DNA from: Psychroserpens sp.
GTDB taxonomy: Bacteria; Bacteroidota; Bacteroidia; Flavobacteriales; Flavobacteriaceae
Direction of reading: 5' to 3'
DNA length: 64,000 nt
Assembly: GCA_017643165.1 (NCBI GenBank)
Contig: JAEPNY010000002.1
Location: 102,402 to 166,401 of the forward strand
A program made the position numbers and the translations under genes. Positions 35,288 to 44,448 of the stretch are shown in pieces (within the stretch, counting starts at the first letter, position 1; each line of letters starts with the position of its first letter). The notes under the pieces were generated by a model that was not told the origin of the DNA, searched no databases, and was given only the letters and a program-made list of their open reading frames with translations.

Positions 35288-36205
35288 CTAAGATTTCAGA
35301 AAAAAAGGATACAATAACAAAGATAAGATACCAAGTAACATCACCAACTTATAAATATTGCTAATGTGTTTGTAGTGCTTTTGATGTTCGGCACTAAACG
35401 TTTTAATTGTCGCATAAATCATAGGTGCAACAACTGCTGCAAGAAAGTAAATGGCAATAACTTGTTGCTGGTACAAATAAGTCACGACGAAATAAATAAC
35501 TGCAGCTATAGGAATCAAACTTACTATAAACGCAATTTTTGTGGCACGATCGCGGCCTAATACGATAGGTAACGTCTTAAGTTCAGCTTTGTGATCACCA
35601 TCCACATCTTGTATGTCTTTAATGATCTCACGGATCAAATTGATTAAAAACGCAAATATGGCGTAGTCCAAAACGATTTCAAAGAATGTCAATTGTGTGT
35701 CTCTATTCTGCGGAATAATTACTGGTAAGAGATCAAAGATGCCAACGATCAAAATACTCATACCTACTAAAAGCGAGATTAGAATATTTCCGAAGAGCAC
35801 AGTTCCTTTTAGATATGAGGCATAAGTGTACAGTGCAATTGAGATCAAGACGAAAATAGTAAAGAACGCTGATTTACCGACGCTATGAGAAATGTAAAAG
35901 CCAATGACAATTCCGATGATATTCAGAACAAAAAAAAGATTGTAGGCAAGTTTTTCAGATACGCATTTGCCAACGATGACCTTTTCTGGTTTATTGACCA
36001 TGTCAGTTTCCACATCGTAAATGTCATTAATGATATTACCAGCCGCAGCGAGGCAAACTGTTACAATCACTAAAAGTGTAAAGCCAAAGTTACTAAGTGT
36101 CACCTGAACATTAAAAGCATCGAATAAGGCATATTTTATCAAAATCTGAGCAACAATAATTAGTAACAGATTTTTCCAACGAATAAGATTTAAGATGTTT
36201 AGCAT
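35288..36205 (-). CDS. UbiA-family prenyltransferase (geranylgeranylglycerol-phosphate type)
   Basis: 305 residues with about nine membrane helices. Two Asp-rich motifs typical of UbiA enzymes are present: NIINDIYDVETDMVN (about 57-71) and DIQDVDGDHKAELKTLP (about 196-212), binding prenyl diphosphate through Mg. Flavobacterial members are annotated geranylgeranylglycerol-phosphate geranylgeranyltransferase, but the substrate is not shown by sequence. Operon: the KdsC-like phosphatase is 15 bp upstream, maf 4 bp downstream. Confidence 0.9.
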   Translation of the reverse strand: MLNILNLIRWKNLLLIIVAQILIKYALFDAFNVQVTLSNFGFTLLVIVTVCLAAAGNIINDIYDVETDMVNKPEKVIVGKCVSEKLAYNLFFVLNIIGIVIGFYISHSVGKSAFFTIFVLISIALYTYASYLKGTVLFGNILISLLVGMSILIVGIFDLLPVIIPQNRDTQLTFFEIVLDYAIFAFLINLIREIIKDIQDVDGDHKAELKTLPIVLGRDRATKIAFIVSLIPIAAVIYFVVTYLYQQQVIAIYFLAAVVAPMIYATIKTFSAEHQKHYKHISNIYKLVMLLGILSLLLYPFFLKS

Positions 36206-36220
36206 TAAGAGGTCTTAGGA

Positions 36221-36751
36221 TTAATCGTATTTAGCATCAAAATTTCCGTCCCATTTATCCTGAACTTTCATCACCTGTTCGATGATATCGCGAACCGCGC
36301 CTTTGCCGCCATGACGATGTGAAATGTATTTAGATACAGCCTTTACTTCAGGAACAGCGTCTTGTGGACAAGTGGCTAATCCGACTAATTTCATTACTGG
36401 AATATCTGGAATGTCATCGCCCATGTACAACACTTGATCAGCACTGATGTCATTGGTTTCGAGATAATCATTATACTGTTCGATTTTATTATGTGCACCA
36501 AGGTATATATCAGTAATTCCTAAACCTTCCAAGCGCTTTTGCACACCTAAATTCGAGCCTCCTGAAATGATGCAAATATTAAAACCAGCATCTTTGGCAG
36601 TTTTGAGTGCATAACCATCCTTGATATTCATGCGTCTTAGCATATCGCCATTGGTCATTATGGTGACTGTACCATCAGTGAGCACACCATCCACATCAAA
36701 TATGAAGGTGGTTATATGTTCCAAATACTCTTTATAACTTTTATCGTCCAT
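36221..36751 (-). CDS. HAD phosphatase, KdsC-like
   Basis: 176 residues, a cap-less HAD-IIIA enzyme. Motif I FDVDGVLTDG with D19 and D21, motif II ISGG, motif III K and motif IV MGDDIPDIPVM are visible. The family removes phosphate from 3-deoxy-D-manno-octulosonate 8-phosphate in lipopolysaccharide synthesis. No kds genes are next door, so the substrate is by family only. Its start overlaps the end of the DUF2520 gene by 11 bp. Confidence 0.9.
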   Translation of the reverse strand: MDDKSYKEYLEHITTFIFDVDGVLTDGTVTIMTNGDMLRRMNIKDGYALKTAKDAGFNICIISGGSNLGVQKRLEGLGITDIYLGAHNKIEQYNDYLETNDISADQVLYMGDDIPDIPVMKLVGLATCPQDAVPEVKAVSKYISHRHGGKGAVRDIIEQVMKVQDKWDGNFDAKYD

Positions 36752-37499
36752 GTGTTTTTTGAATTGAAGCCGTTAATAGCTCGTATATGTCTTTATGATG
36801 CTCATTTTCGAGCAGCTTAAGATGTCGTTTTATCGTTTTTTTATCATGGCGTTTGGCTGGTCCAGTTTGTGCCAAATACGGCGACAATTCCTGAATTTTA
36901 TTAGCCGTTTCCATGATGAGTGGTTTTAAAAGATCAAATTCTGTACTTTCTGATTCTGTGATCTCATGTGCTACACGAAATAGCTGATTCGTGAAATTAT
37001 TTACAAAAACAGCGGCAAGATGCAAAGCTGCACGCTGATTGCTGTTAACACGCTTAACGGTGTTCGAAACACTTTCTGCTAAGGATTTTAAGACTTGATA
37101 ATCCGATTTGTTTAACGTCTCTAGACAGAGTGGGACTTGACTAAAATCTAAATCCACATCTTTTGAAAAGGTTTGTAACGGATAAAAAACACCGCGACGA
37201 TTCTTTTTATCTAAATCATGAATACTAGCACTACCAGAGGTATGAACCACAAATCGATCTTCGAAAGGTAATGCTGATGACAACTGTGCGATTGCATCAT
37301 CACTTACGGCAATGACATAAATATCAGCGTCTAACAACTTGTTGAGGTCATCAGTAACATTCACCGTAGTTTTATACGGTTCCAGCGTCCTAATCGAACG
37401 ATTATACCATTGCTTGATTTGTACATTTTCTGAAGCAGAAAAGGCATTATATAAATGATGAGCTACATTACCAGCTCCCAGAAGTACTACTGAAATCAT
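36741..37499 (-). CDS. Rossmann-like/DUF2520 protein (NADP-dependent oxidoreductase-like)
   Basis: 252 residues from ATG 37499. An upstream in-frame start at 37547 would add a 16-residue hydrophobic stretch not shared by the family. The N-terminus ISVVLLGAGNVAHHLYNAF is a nucleotide-binding Rossmann loop; the DUF2520 helical domain (about 125-245) resembles F420/NADP or pyrroline-5-carboxylate reductase dimerisation domains. Substrate unknown. It is divergent from the truncated haemoglobin gene and overlaps the KdsC-like gene downstream. Confidence 0.88.
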   Translation of the reverse strand: MISVVLLGAGNVAHHLYNAFSASENVQIKQWYNRSIRTLEPYKTTVNVTDDLNKLLDADIYVIAVSDDAIAQLSSALPFEDRFVVHTSGSASIHDLDKKNRRGVFYPLQTFSKDVDLDFSQVPLCLETLNKSDYQVLKSLAESVSNTVKRVNSNQRAALHLAAVFVNNFTNQLFRVAHEITESESTEFDLLKPLIMETANKIQELSPYLAQTGPAKRHDKKTIKRHLKLLENEHHKDIYELLTASIQKTHGR

Positions 37500-37576
37500 A
37501 GCGCTAAAATACAATAGAAATACGAATTTCAAACAGGTGACAGTCAATTCTAAGTTATGACTTATCTTCGTATTCC

Positions 37577-37981
37577 ATGAAAGCAGATATTCAATCTCGA
37601 GAAGATGTTCGAAACCTCGTCACGACCTTTTATAAAAAAGTACGTGCTAATGACCTTTTAGGTCCGTTTTTTAATGAGACGATAAGCGATTGGGAGGCGC
37701 ACTTTGAATTACTTACGACATTTTGGGAAAGTAGTTTGTTTATTACACGACAACTCGAGCAACGTTATCAAGGAAATCCAATTGAAGCACATATCGATGT
37801 TGATCATAAGTTTGAAGAACGTATTACTGAAATGCATTTTGGCGTCTGGTTAAATCTCTGGTATGAAACGATAGAAGCCCTTTTTCAAGGGCCTGTTGCC
37901 GATAATGCCAAGCGAAGAGCTCGCAAAATGGGAACGTTTATTTATCTGAAGATATTCGAAGCCAGACAAAAGCGAAACTGA
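37577..37981 (+). CDS. Group III truncated haemoglobin
   Basis: 134 residues, 2-over-2 globin fold. The proximal haem His is likely H87 in TEMHFGVWLNLW, the distal region includes FFNETISDWEAHFELLTTFW (about 31-50). Group III proteins bind O2 or NO and are seen in micro-aerobic or NO-stressed bacteria. It sits just upstream of the cytochrome c maturation gene, 95 bp away. Confidence 0.92.
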   Translation: MKADIQSREDVRNLVTTFYKKVRANDLLGPFFNETISDWEAHFELLTTFWESSLFITRQLEQRYQGNPIEAHIDVDHKFEERITEMHFGVWLNLWYETIEALFQGPVADNAKRRARKMGTFIYLKIFEARQKRN

Positions 37982-38042
37982 GTGCTGTTTTTTTAACAGA
38001 TATTTGATAGCATTTCGCCAAGCTTAAAATAACTAAATTGGT

Positions 38043-38050
38043 TATCTTTG
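38043..38050 (+). promoter_or_regulatory. Likely -7 box of the cytochrome c maturation gene
   Basis: TATCTTTG matches TAnnTTTG and lies 26 bp before the ATG at 38077. It argues against the upstream TTG start at 38038, which would fall in front of the box. Confidence 0.6.
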
Positions 38051-38076
38051 CACAACGAAAAATTAAGCCTCCAGCT

Positions 38077-41000
38077 ATGCAAAAGAAACTTGCGAATATT
38101 TTATTTTCAACACGTCTTACAGGTATATTATTTATTGTTTATGCGGTAGCCATGATCGTAGGGACTTTCCTAGATGCAGGTCAGGAAACCTCACCAACAC
38201 CTTTTACAAGGCATTACATATACAATGCATGGTGGTTTGAGGCGATCATGATTCTTTTCATGATTAATTTTATTGGAAATATTTTTCGTTATCGTTTACT
38301 CCGTAAGGAAAAGTGGGCGACGCTTATTTTACACCTGGCTTTCATTTTTATTTTGCTTGGTGCCGGAATTACAAGATATATTGGTTATGAAGGTTGGATG
38401 CCAATCCGTGAGGGTCAAACAGAGAATTCATTTTTAACACGTGATATCTATCTTACCACTTATGTGGATGGTGACCTTGTAATCAATGGTCAGCAGCAGC
38501 GTCGTGTGGTGCAGGAGCGTGTTGATTTTTCAGAGCGACTGGATAATGATTATGAGCATACAACGAACTATAATGGTACGGACGTAACCATTGAAGTAAA
38601 GAAATTTGTCAAGGATGCCGAGTTAGATATTCTTCCAGCAGATGAAGGCGAGTCGTATCTAAAATTAGTTGAGGCAAGTGATGATGGTGGTTCACATAGC
38701 CACTTTATCAAAGATGGTGATGACGAGTTGATCCATAACGTGGTATTTACATTGAACAATCCAAAGCCAGGCGCCATCAATATTACCGAAAAGGACGGAC
38801 AATTATTCATGGAATCGCCGTTTGAAGGCGATTATATGACCATGGCGACCCAAGCCACAGGCAAGGTTTACCCAGATTCAATTCAGCCATTAGCTTTGCG
38901 TTCTAGATATCAGATTGGAACTATGGCAATGGTATTTCCGAAACCAGTTATCAAAGGACAATTCGGAATCGTAAAAAAATCGCAATTGCTCAGGAGTCGT
39001 GAGGATGGTGTTGTTGTTGATGTGACTGCAAATGGCGAAACCAAGACCTTGAATCTATTAGGAGGCTTATACGTTAATGGACGTTTTGAGCAAGCTAAAG
39101 TTGGCGGTTTGGATGTAGCTGTAAAGTATGGTTCCATCGTTAAAGAATTACCGTTTAGTATTAAATTGAACGATTTTATTGCGGAACGCTATCCTGGTAC
39201 TGAAGATAATTTCTCTGCTTTCGCAAGTGAAGTAACAGTGGTCAAGCCAAACCAAGAGCCATATGATTACCGCATCTTTATGAATAATATATTGGATGAA
39301 GGCGGATATCGCTTCTTCCAAGCGAGTTTCTTCCCAGATGAGCAAGGCACAAAACTTTCGGTAAATCATGATCGATGGGGAACTTGGGTGACGTATTTTG
39401 GTTATTTCTTATTGTACTTCGGATTGATGGCCATCTTATTTGATCGTAAAACGCGTTTTGCAGATTTGAAACGTATGCTGGACAAGGTAAAAAACAAGAA
39501 ATCAAAATTGATGATGGTCTTGTTTCTAAGTTTAGCTTTGTCGGGCTTCGCTCAAGAACATACTGCAGACGATGGTCATGATCATGGTGATCAAGTAGCT
39601 TTTGAAAAGCCTGCAAAAGCAACAATCGATTCTGTTATTCGCGCTAATGTGGTGCCGAAAGAACATTCTGATCGCTTCGCTGAATTGGTGATACAAGATT
39701 ACAGCGGACGAATGATGCCGATGAATACATTTGCTTCAGAAGTGGTTCGAAAACTTAGTAAGCGTGATTACTATGAAGACCTTGATGCCAATCAAGTGTT
39801 GCTATCGATGCAGGAAAGTCCATTGTTCTGGTATAATGTGCCTATCATTTACTTGGCAAAACGTAAAGGTGATTCCATTAGAAAAATTATTGGTGTTCCA
39901 ACAGATCAAAAGTATGTGGCAATCACAGATTTCTTGACGGAAGACGGTCGAAATAAGCTTGGGCCATATCTTGAAGAAGCTTATGCTGCTGAAGTACCTA
40001 ATGGATTTCAAACGCAATTTAGAGAAACTTATGATCGTATGAGCTTGTTATTTAATACGCTCGACGGACGCTCGATGAAGATCTTTCCAGTGCCAGAAGA
40101 TGATAAGAATACATGGATTTCTTCAGTAGAATATAGAGAGACGTACAATACGCGCATAAAAGATACGCTCTACGGAAAGTTTATTGAGAATAGTTTCGGC
40201 TATTATTTAGGTGAATTGTATAAAGCCAGAGAAACCGGAGATTGGGCGACAGCTGATCGCTTATTGGATGGTTTCAAAAAGAATCAACAGCAGGCTGGGA
40301 GCGAGGTGATGCTTTCAGATGATAAGATCAGAACCGAAATTCTATACAACAAGTACGACATTTTTAAAATGATATTCGCCTACTACATGATTGCAGGTGG
40401 CGTTTTATTTATCTTATTAATCGCACAAATCTTTAGCTCGAAAAATAAGTTCTTAGATAACCTGATCAAAGTTTTTGGTATAGGGATTCTCGTGATTTTC
40501 TTAGTGCATACTGCAGGATTAATTGTACGTTGGTATATTTCTGGTCACGCACCTTGGAGTGATGCGTATGAGTCGATGATCTATGTGGCATGGGCTACGA
40601 TGTTCTTTGGATTGGCCTTCGGACGAAAGAGTATGCTCACTATGGCCGCAACAGCATTTGTAACCTCGATGATCTTAATGGTAGCACACTGGAGTTGGAT
40701 GGATCCAGCAATAGCTAACTTACAACCTGTGTTGGATAGTTACTGGTTAATGATTCACGTTGCGGTTATTGTAGGTAGTTATGGACCGTTTACTTTGGGT
40801 ATGGTATTAGGACTCACAGTGTTATTATTAATGATTTTCACAACGAAGTCGAACAAAGCCAAAATGGATTTAAATATTAAAGAATTGACGATCATTAATG
40901 AGATGTCCTTAACCGTTGGGTTGGTGATGTTAACGATTGGTAATTTCCTTGGAGGTATGTGGGCAAATGAAAGTTGGGGTCGCTATTGGGGCTGGGATCC

Positions 41001-41286
41001 AAAAGAAACTTGGGCACTTATTAGTATTATGGTATATGCCTTTATCATTCATATGCGCTTAATTCCAGGTTTACGCGGACGTTATGGATTCAATCTTGCA
41101 GCGATCCTAGGATTTGCGAGTATCCTTTTTACTTATTTTGGAGTTAATTTTTATCTGTCGGGATTACACTCTTACCAATCAGGGCAGCAGATATTGAGTT
41201 ATCAATACATAGGTATTACCCTTGCGATTATAGCAATTATTGGATTCTTTGCGTACCGTAAATATGCGAAGTTTTACAGGAAGTAA
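38077..41286 (+). CDS. ccsBA: Fused ResB-CcsA cytochrome c maturation protein
   Basis: 1069 residues from ATG 38077. System II haem lyase: delivers haem to apocytochrome c on the outer face of the inner membrane. The N-terminal ResB/Ccs1-like half (about 1-460) has four membrane helices and a large periplasmic beta domain; after a linker the CcsA half (about 780-1065) has several helices with the haem-binding motif WGRYWGWDPKETWALIS and histidines in the surrounding loops (HAPWSDAYESM, WMIHVAVI region). A His-rich stretch HTADDGHDHGDQ (about 500-512) lies in the linker. It follows truncated haemoglobin on the same strand but has its own promoter box. Confidence 0.95.
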   Translation: MQKKLANILFSTRLTGILFIVYAVAMIVGTFLDAGQETSPTPFTRHYIYNAWWFEAIMILFMINFIGNIFRYRLLRKEKWATLILHLAFIFILLGAGITRYIGYEGWMPIREGQTENSFLTRDIYLTTYVDGDLVINGQQQRRVVQERVDFSERLDNDYEHTTNYNGTDVTIEVKKFVKDAELDILPADEGESYLKLVEASDDGGSHSHFIKDGDDELIHNVVFTLNNPKPGAINITEKDGQLFMESPFEGDYMTMATQATGKVYPDSIQPLALRSRYQIGTMAMVFPKPVIKGQFGIVKKSQLLRSREDGVVVDVTANGETKTLNLLGGLYVNGRFEQAKVGGLDVAVKYGSIVKELPFSIKLNDFIAERYPGTEDNFSAFASEVTVVKPNQEPYDYRIFMNNILDEGGYRFFQASFFPDEQGTKLSVNHDRWGTWVTYFGYFLLYFGLMAILFDRKTRFADLKRMLDKVKNKKSKLMMVLFLSLALSGFAQEHTADDGHDHGDQVAFEKPAKATIDSVIRANVVPKEHSDRFAELVIQDYSGRMMPMNTFASEVVRKLSKRDYYEDLDANQVLLSMQESPLFWYNVPIIYLAKRKGDSIRKIIGVPTDQKYVAITDFLTEDGRNKLGPYLEEAYAAEVPNGFQTQFRETYDRMSLLFNTLDGRSMKIFPVPEDDKNTWISSVEYRETYNTRIKDTLYGKFIENSFGYYLGELYKARETGDWATADRLLDGFKKNQQQAGSEVMLSDDKIRTEILYNKYDIFKMIFAYYMIAGGVLFILLIAQIFSSKNKFLDNLIKVFGIGILVIFLVHTAGLIVRWYISGHAPWSDAYESMIYVAWATMFFGLAFGRKSMLTMAATAFVTSMILMVAHWSWMDPAIANLQPVLDSYWLMIHVAVIVGSYGPFTLGMVLGLTVLLLMIFTTKSNKAKMDLNIKELTIINEMSLTVGLVMLTIGNFLGGMWANESWGRYWGWDPKETWALISIMVYAFIIHMRLIPGLRGRYGFNLAAILGFASILFTYFGVNFYLSGLHSYQSGQQILSYQYIGITLAIIAIIGFFAYRKYAKFYRK

Positions 41287-41351
41287 CCTCCTCAAATTCT
41301 GACCTCCTAAAATCACACCTCCTCAAATTCTGAGTGTTAACTCAGAATTTG
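41287..41351. repeat. Direct and inverted repeat upstream of the DUF559 gene
   Basis: CCTCCTCAAATTCTGA occurs at 41287-41302 and 41318-41333. The second copy continues into the hairpin CAAATTCTGAG (41324-41334) / CTCAGAATTTG (41341-41351) with TGTTAA loop. To the right are further short inverted parts, GCGGAC (near 41367) / GTCCGC (near 41430). The pattern is that of a small mobile repeat associated with DUF559 genes in flavobacteria; whether this copy moves is not known. Confidence 0.6.
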
Positions 41352-41487
41352 GTCCTCCTTACAAGGCGGACAATTATTTCGGATGTTTAATAAAATTTAC
41401 AGAGTGATCCTTCCATAGGATAGGGAAGGTGTCCGCTGGACGGATGGGTCTGTACAATATTATAGAAAATAGTCTATATTTGTACTT

Positions 41488-41847
41488 ATGCGAATACATA
41501 ATTACAAAGTACTTAAAGACAAGCGTAGAGCTCTAAGGAAAAACCAAACACCAGCAGAAGCACAACTCTGGAAATATTTAAGAGGACGACAATTACAGGG
41601 TCGGAAATTTCGTAGGCAGCACAGTATCATGTATTTTATTGTTGATTTTTATTGTCCACAAGAACAACTTATCATTGAGCTCGATGGTGAATACCATAAT
41701 GACATTCTTCAGCAAGCATATGATGCAAAACGTACTTGTTTACTTCAAAAACATGGATTTAAAGTCATTCGGTTTGAGAATAAAGACGTGTTTGAGTCTA
41801 TAGAAAATGTGCTACTAGAGATTATTTCAGCATTCAAATCATCTTAG
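41488..41847 (+). CDS. DUF559 (Vsr/PD-(D/E)XK-like) endonuclease
   Basis: 119 residues, full length for the family. It opens KDKRRALRKNQTPAEAQLW and has HSIMYFIVDFYCPQEQLII followed by ELDGEYH, where the D of FIVDF and E-L-D form a PD-(D/E)XK nuclease-like metal site. Standalone copies are numerous in Bacteroidota genomes and spread between core genes. Target unknown; a small mobile unit or repair enzyme is likely. The 3' end overlaps the convergent membrane protein gene by 14 bp. Confidence 0.88.
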   Translation: MRIHNYKVLKDKRRALRKNQTPAEAQLWKYLRGRQLQGRKFRRQHSIMYFIVDFYCPQEQLIIELDGEYHNDILQQAYDAKRTCLLQKHGFKVIRFENKDVFESIENVLLEIISAFKSS

Positions 41848-42259
41848 TATTTATAAATTCCACCAGACTCCACACGAACAAGCCCGACCATAGAAAAGTG
41901 CGCCACCAATTGCGCTTTACAAGATTCTGAAGTGTTCTATCGCTATGCAGGTTTTGACCAATGGCATTGTGCAGTGGCACAAAAATCGCGAAGGTTAGAA
42001 TCCATTGTATTAGGACTATTGCAAAACCAAGAATAGGGAAGGGGTCTTGTGATTGAATGAGCTGATAGCCATAAATACCCAACTGTCCGAACATTAACGG
42101 AATCACAATTACCGCTATTCCTACGGTGTATTTCTGGTGCCATTGTACCAAATCTTCACGAGCGTAGTATAGAAATGACGGATAGATGTTCAATTGCACC
42201 ATCCAGATGAGTATTACCAATCCGAAGTCTATAAGTAGTCTTGTGAGTTCTATTGTCAT
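41834..42259 (-). CDS. Four-helix membrane protein, hypothetical
   Basis: 141 residues. Hydrophobic helices at about 6-25, 47-66, 78-100 and 121-137 predict an integral membrane protein with a conserved-looking N-terminus LIDFGLVILIWMVQLNIYPSF. No motif ties it to a known transporter or enzyme. It is convergent with the DUF559 gene and lies at the edge of the repeat region. Confidence 0.7.
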   Translation of the reverse strand: MTIELTRLLIDFGLVILIWMVQLNIYPSFLYYAREDLVQWHQKYTVGIAVIVIPLMFGQLGIYGYQLIQSQDPFPILGFAIVLIQWILTFAIFVPLHNAIGQNLHSDRTLQNLVKRNWWRTFLWSGLFVWSLVEFINTKMI

Positions 42260-42300
42260 TTATGTTTTAAATTTCATTTCAAAGTTAAGGACTTATTTAT

Positions 42301-42446
42301 CTTCATTTTGCCTTGATGCAAAACGAAGCAAAAAATCAAAATAATTATTAGGAACTTTTGCTTCGCAAACCTCTCAAATCTGCGTTGCATGCTTAATGCT
42401 TCGCATTGCACTTCCACTTGATTTTTCATTAGTTCTTTTAATCATT
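42301..42446. repeat. Dispersed repeat, copy A
   Basis: About 145 bp that recurs at 45407-45556 with roughly four in five bases the same; the best-kept part is ACCTCTCAAATCTGCGTTGC. It starts with CCTTGATGCAAAACGAAGC. A related sequence in inverted orientation lies at 42655-42700 (TTTTTGATCGATGCAAAAAA), so the 42.3-42.7 kb spacer looks like an element of about 400 bp with inverted ends. The only open frame inside (42477-42680) has no sign of being a gene. Confidence 0.7.
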
Positions 42447-42699
42447 GAGTTCTAATTAGATAATTGACCTTAAGATTTGCCAGGCGAGTGTCAACACAAA
42501 GAAACGGACGTTAAAAATAAAATGCTGTCTGAACTTCTTCCTACGAAGCCTTTCAGCCTACATAGCCATTTCGGCGAAGGACGCTGGCGAAGTAGGAGAG
42601 TGAGTTCATTTTATTTAGGTAGTGATTTGATGGAAGACCGCCGAAAATCTAAGTCTAGATTTTTTTGTTTACTTTTTTGATCGATGCAAAAAAGTGAAG
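42447..42699. repeat. Interior and inverted end of the 42.3-42.7 kb element
   Basis: Contains short direct and inverted words (GAAGTAGGAGAGTGAGTTC, CGGCGAAGGACGCTGGCGAAG) common to flavobacterial intergenic repeats and ends in a palindrome CTTTTTTG ATCGAT GCAAAAAAG. No coding potential. Confidence 0.5.
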
Positions 42700-43101
42700 T
42701 TAAACCTTTTTCCACATCTGTTCCGAATTCAATTCAAAACTCCCGATATAGTCAAAATTACAGTCCGTAGGCGCAATAATTGATAGAAACGGTTGTTCCT
42801 TCTTATCACGATAGAGGTGGTAGGTTTCACCTACAATAGGTTCAAAATTAAAGCGTGCCGAGTAGACGAGATTGTTATATTCCAATTCCTCAAGCATGGC
42901 ATCATACTGCGCTTTGATCTCGAGGTATTTCGTCTTAAGCTGTTTGTTAGCCTTGTGAATATTGCGCTTTTTCCAAGCAGTGACATCTTCAACTTGGATT
43001 GCGGGAGCACCCACATTTGTGGCATAAGGCTTTAGTGCGGCATCGTAGGTCTGTTGCTCCTCATCAAATACAACTTGGTCTGGTTTTTTCGCTTTAGACA
43101 T
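42700..43101 (-). CDS. DUF2452 family protein
   Basis: 133 residues. It has the family-like features: PDQVVFDEEQQTYDAALKPYAT at the N-terminus, a basic coiled helix (IHKANKQLKTKYLEIKAQYD), then YSARFNFEPIVGETYHLY and FLSIIAP. Cytoplasmic, no signal. Function unknown. It is next to the repeat element, but base composition is like its surroundings. Confidence 0.82.
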   Translation of the reverse strand: MSKAKKPDQVVFDEEQQTYDAALKPYATNVGAPAIQVEDVTAWKKRNIHKANKQLKTKYLEIKAQYDAMLEELEYNNLVYSARFNFEPIVGETYHLYRDKKEQPFLSIIAPTDCNFDYIGSFELNSEQMWKKV

Positions 43102-43242
43102 GTGGCAATTGCTTTTTGCAAAGATACCACCAATTTGGGAATTGCTATTTAAAAAAGCTATAACCTGATAGAGAATTCTGACAAAGAAATGTTAAAGCAA
43201 TCGTATTTTTTTCTAAATTGCATAGGAATCAACCCATTATTA

Positions 43243-43428
43243 ATGAATTTCATAAAAAAAATAGGACCCACGAATCTTTTTATGTTGGCGCTTACGGCGC
43301 TTATTATTGTGGTGGCCGAATACTTATTCTTACGAGGTGATGAACTTCACGGGATATTTATCGGACTGTGGGCACCGACCCTCCTCGGTATAGTCATCTT
43401 TATAAAACAGATCAAAAATGAGCGCTAA
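43243..43428 (+). CDS. Small membrane protein, 61 residues
   Basis: MNFIKKIGPTNLFMLALTAL begins the protein, with two helices at about 10-28 and 38-54 and a positively charged ends. The longer frame beginning at 43189 is possible but has a less convincing start. It overlaps the next small frame by 11 bp. No relatives recognised. Confidence 0.55.
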   Translation: MNFIKKIGPTNLFMLALTALIIVVAEYLFLRGDELHGIFIGLWAPTLLGIVIFIKQIKNER

Positions 43429-43528
43429 CGACATCGTATTATACTTCTCGGGCTTTGTGGCGCTATGCGTTGTGATTTGGGCTGTGGTGATTATTAGAGC
43501 CTATGATCGGATTGATAGGGATCGATAG
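43418..43528 (+). CDS. 36-residue single-helix membrane protein
   Basis: ATG 43418 inside the 3' end of the previous gene encodes MSANDIVLYFSGFVALCVVI, then WAVVIIRAYDRIDRDR: one transmembrane helix and a charged C-terminus. The 11-bp overlap suggests translational coupling, so the two small proteins may act together. Function unknown. Confidence 0.5.
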   Translation: MSANDIVLYFSGFVALCVVIWAVVIIRAYDRIDRDR

Positions 43529-43539
43529 GTGGTTAATTT

Positions 43540-44438
43540 CTATTGTATCCGAACCTTCGTGTTTGTAATACCTCCTTCCACAATATTTTTAATTGCAGTT
43601 TTTCCTGGTTGAAGTGTAGCTTTCCCATTAACTATTAGTTTGGCAACATAAAATAGTTTTTCTACCTCTCGTTTTGCATTTACAGTGTATTCTAACCGAA
43701 TTATATTTCCACTTTTATCCTTGACTTTAGAATTGATTTCTCTCACTAGATTATAGAAATCCATCAGCATATCTTTAAATGTTTCACCATTTAAACCACT
43801 TAGGCTTAATAGATGTTCGGTATCTAAAAATATTGTTAGTTTATTTTTCCATATTTTTTATCATTAAAATCATTTGTGTAATGGATGCCTTTTAAAATAG
43901 TAGCTCCTTCTCTGATTAAATTCAACTCTTTTAAAAAGTCTGAGTCGTCTTCATTTTTTACAATAAATGCACTTATCAATGCGGTATAATCATCGTCCTT
44001 TGAATTATCAAAAAGATATTCAATAAAGCTATTTTCAAGAAGATCCTTGTTTTTTGTTCGTAGTGTGCCCTGATGAAACTCCACATAATCAATCAGCTTA
44101 TTTACAATCTTAGATTGAAGTTCCTTTTTTTCATTTAGATCCTCTGTTATATAGGACCTTGCATTTCTATCTGAGGCATTAATAACAAATTGACCTCCAG
44201 TTTTAGTGAGTACATTTTCTTTAATTAGTTTCTTGAGTTGAGTCCTCACAATAGCTTCTGGAACATCTATATAGAAATGACTAACAAGTTCACTGCGTAT
44301 TTGGCTTGAGTCCTGCGAATATGTTTCATTCAGTATATATGTACTTATTATAAACTCATTTATAATTTTTTGTAAATCAACTCTGTTATTTGCCATTTCA
44401 GCAAATACAGAAGTTGACGCTAGGAATTCTTTGTTCAT
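43540..44438 (-). pseudogene. Frameshifted hypothetical gene
   Basis: Two frames on the minus strand join at about 43855. The first, from ATG 44438, encodes MNKEFLASTSVFAEMANNRV and a winged-helix-like part (IRSELVSHFYIDVPEAIVRT) and stops at 43836 after FNDKKYGKIN. The second starts in the next frame with WKNKLTIFLDTEHLLSLSGL and runs to the stop at 43540. Read through the A-run at 43848-43857 with one base changed, they give one continuous protein of about 300 residues. So the gene is broken by a 1-bp indel in a homopolymer, or the assembly has an error there. The TIFLDTEHLL segment resembles a PIN-like start. Confidence 0.7.
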
Positions 44439-44448
44439 TAAGTGTTTT

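Noticed and set aside
38038-38076. Upstream TTG start of the ResB-CcsA gene
   Set aside because: It precedes a promoter box and adds residues not typical of the family.
42477-42680. 67-residue open frame in the repeat element
   Set aside because: It lies wholly in repetitive spacer, has unusual amino-acid composition, and there is no family pattern; better explained as repeat DNA.
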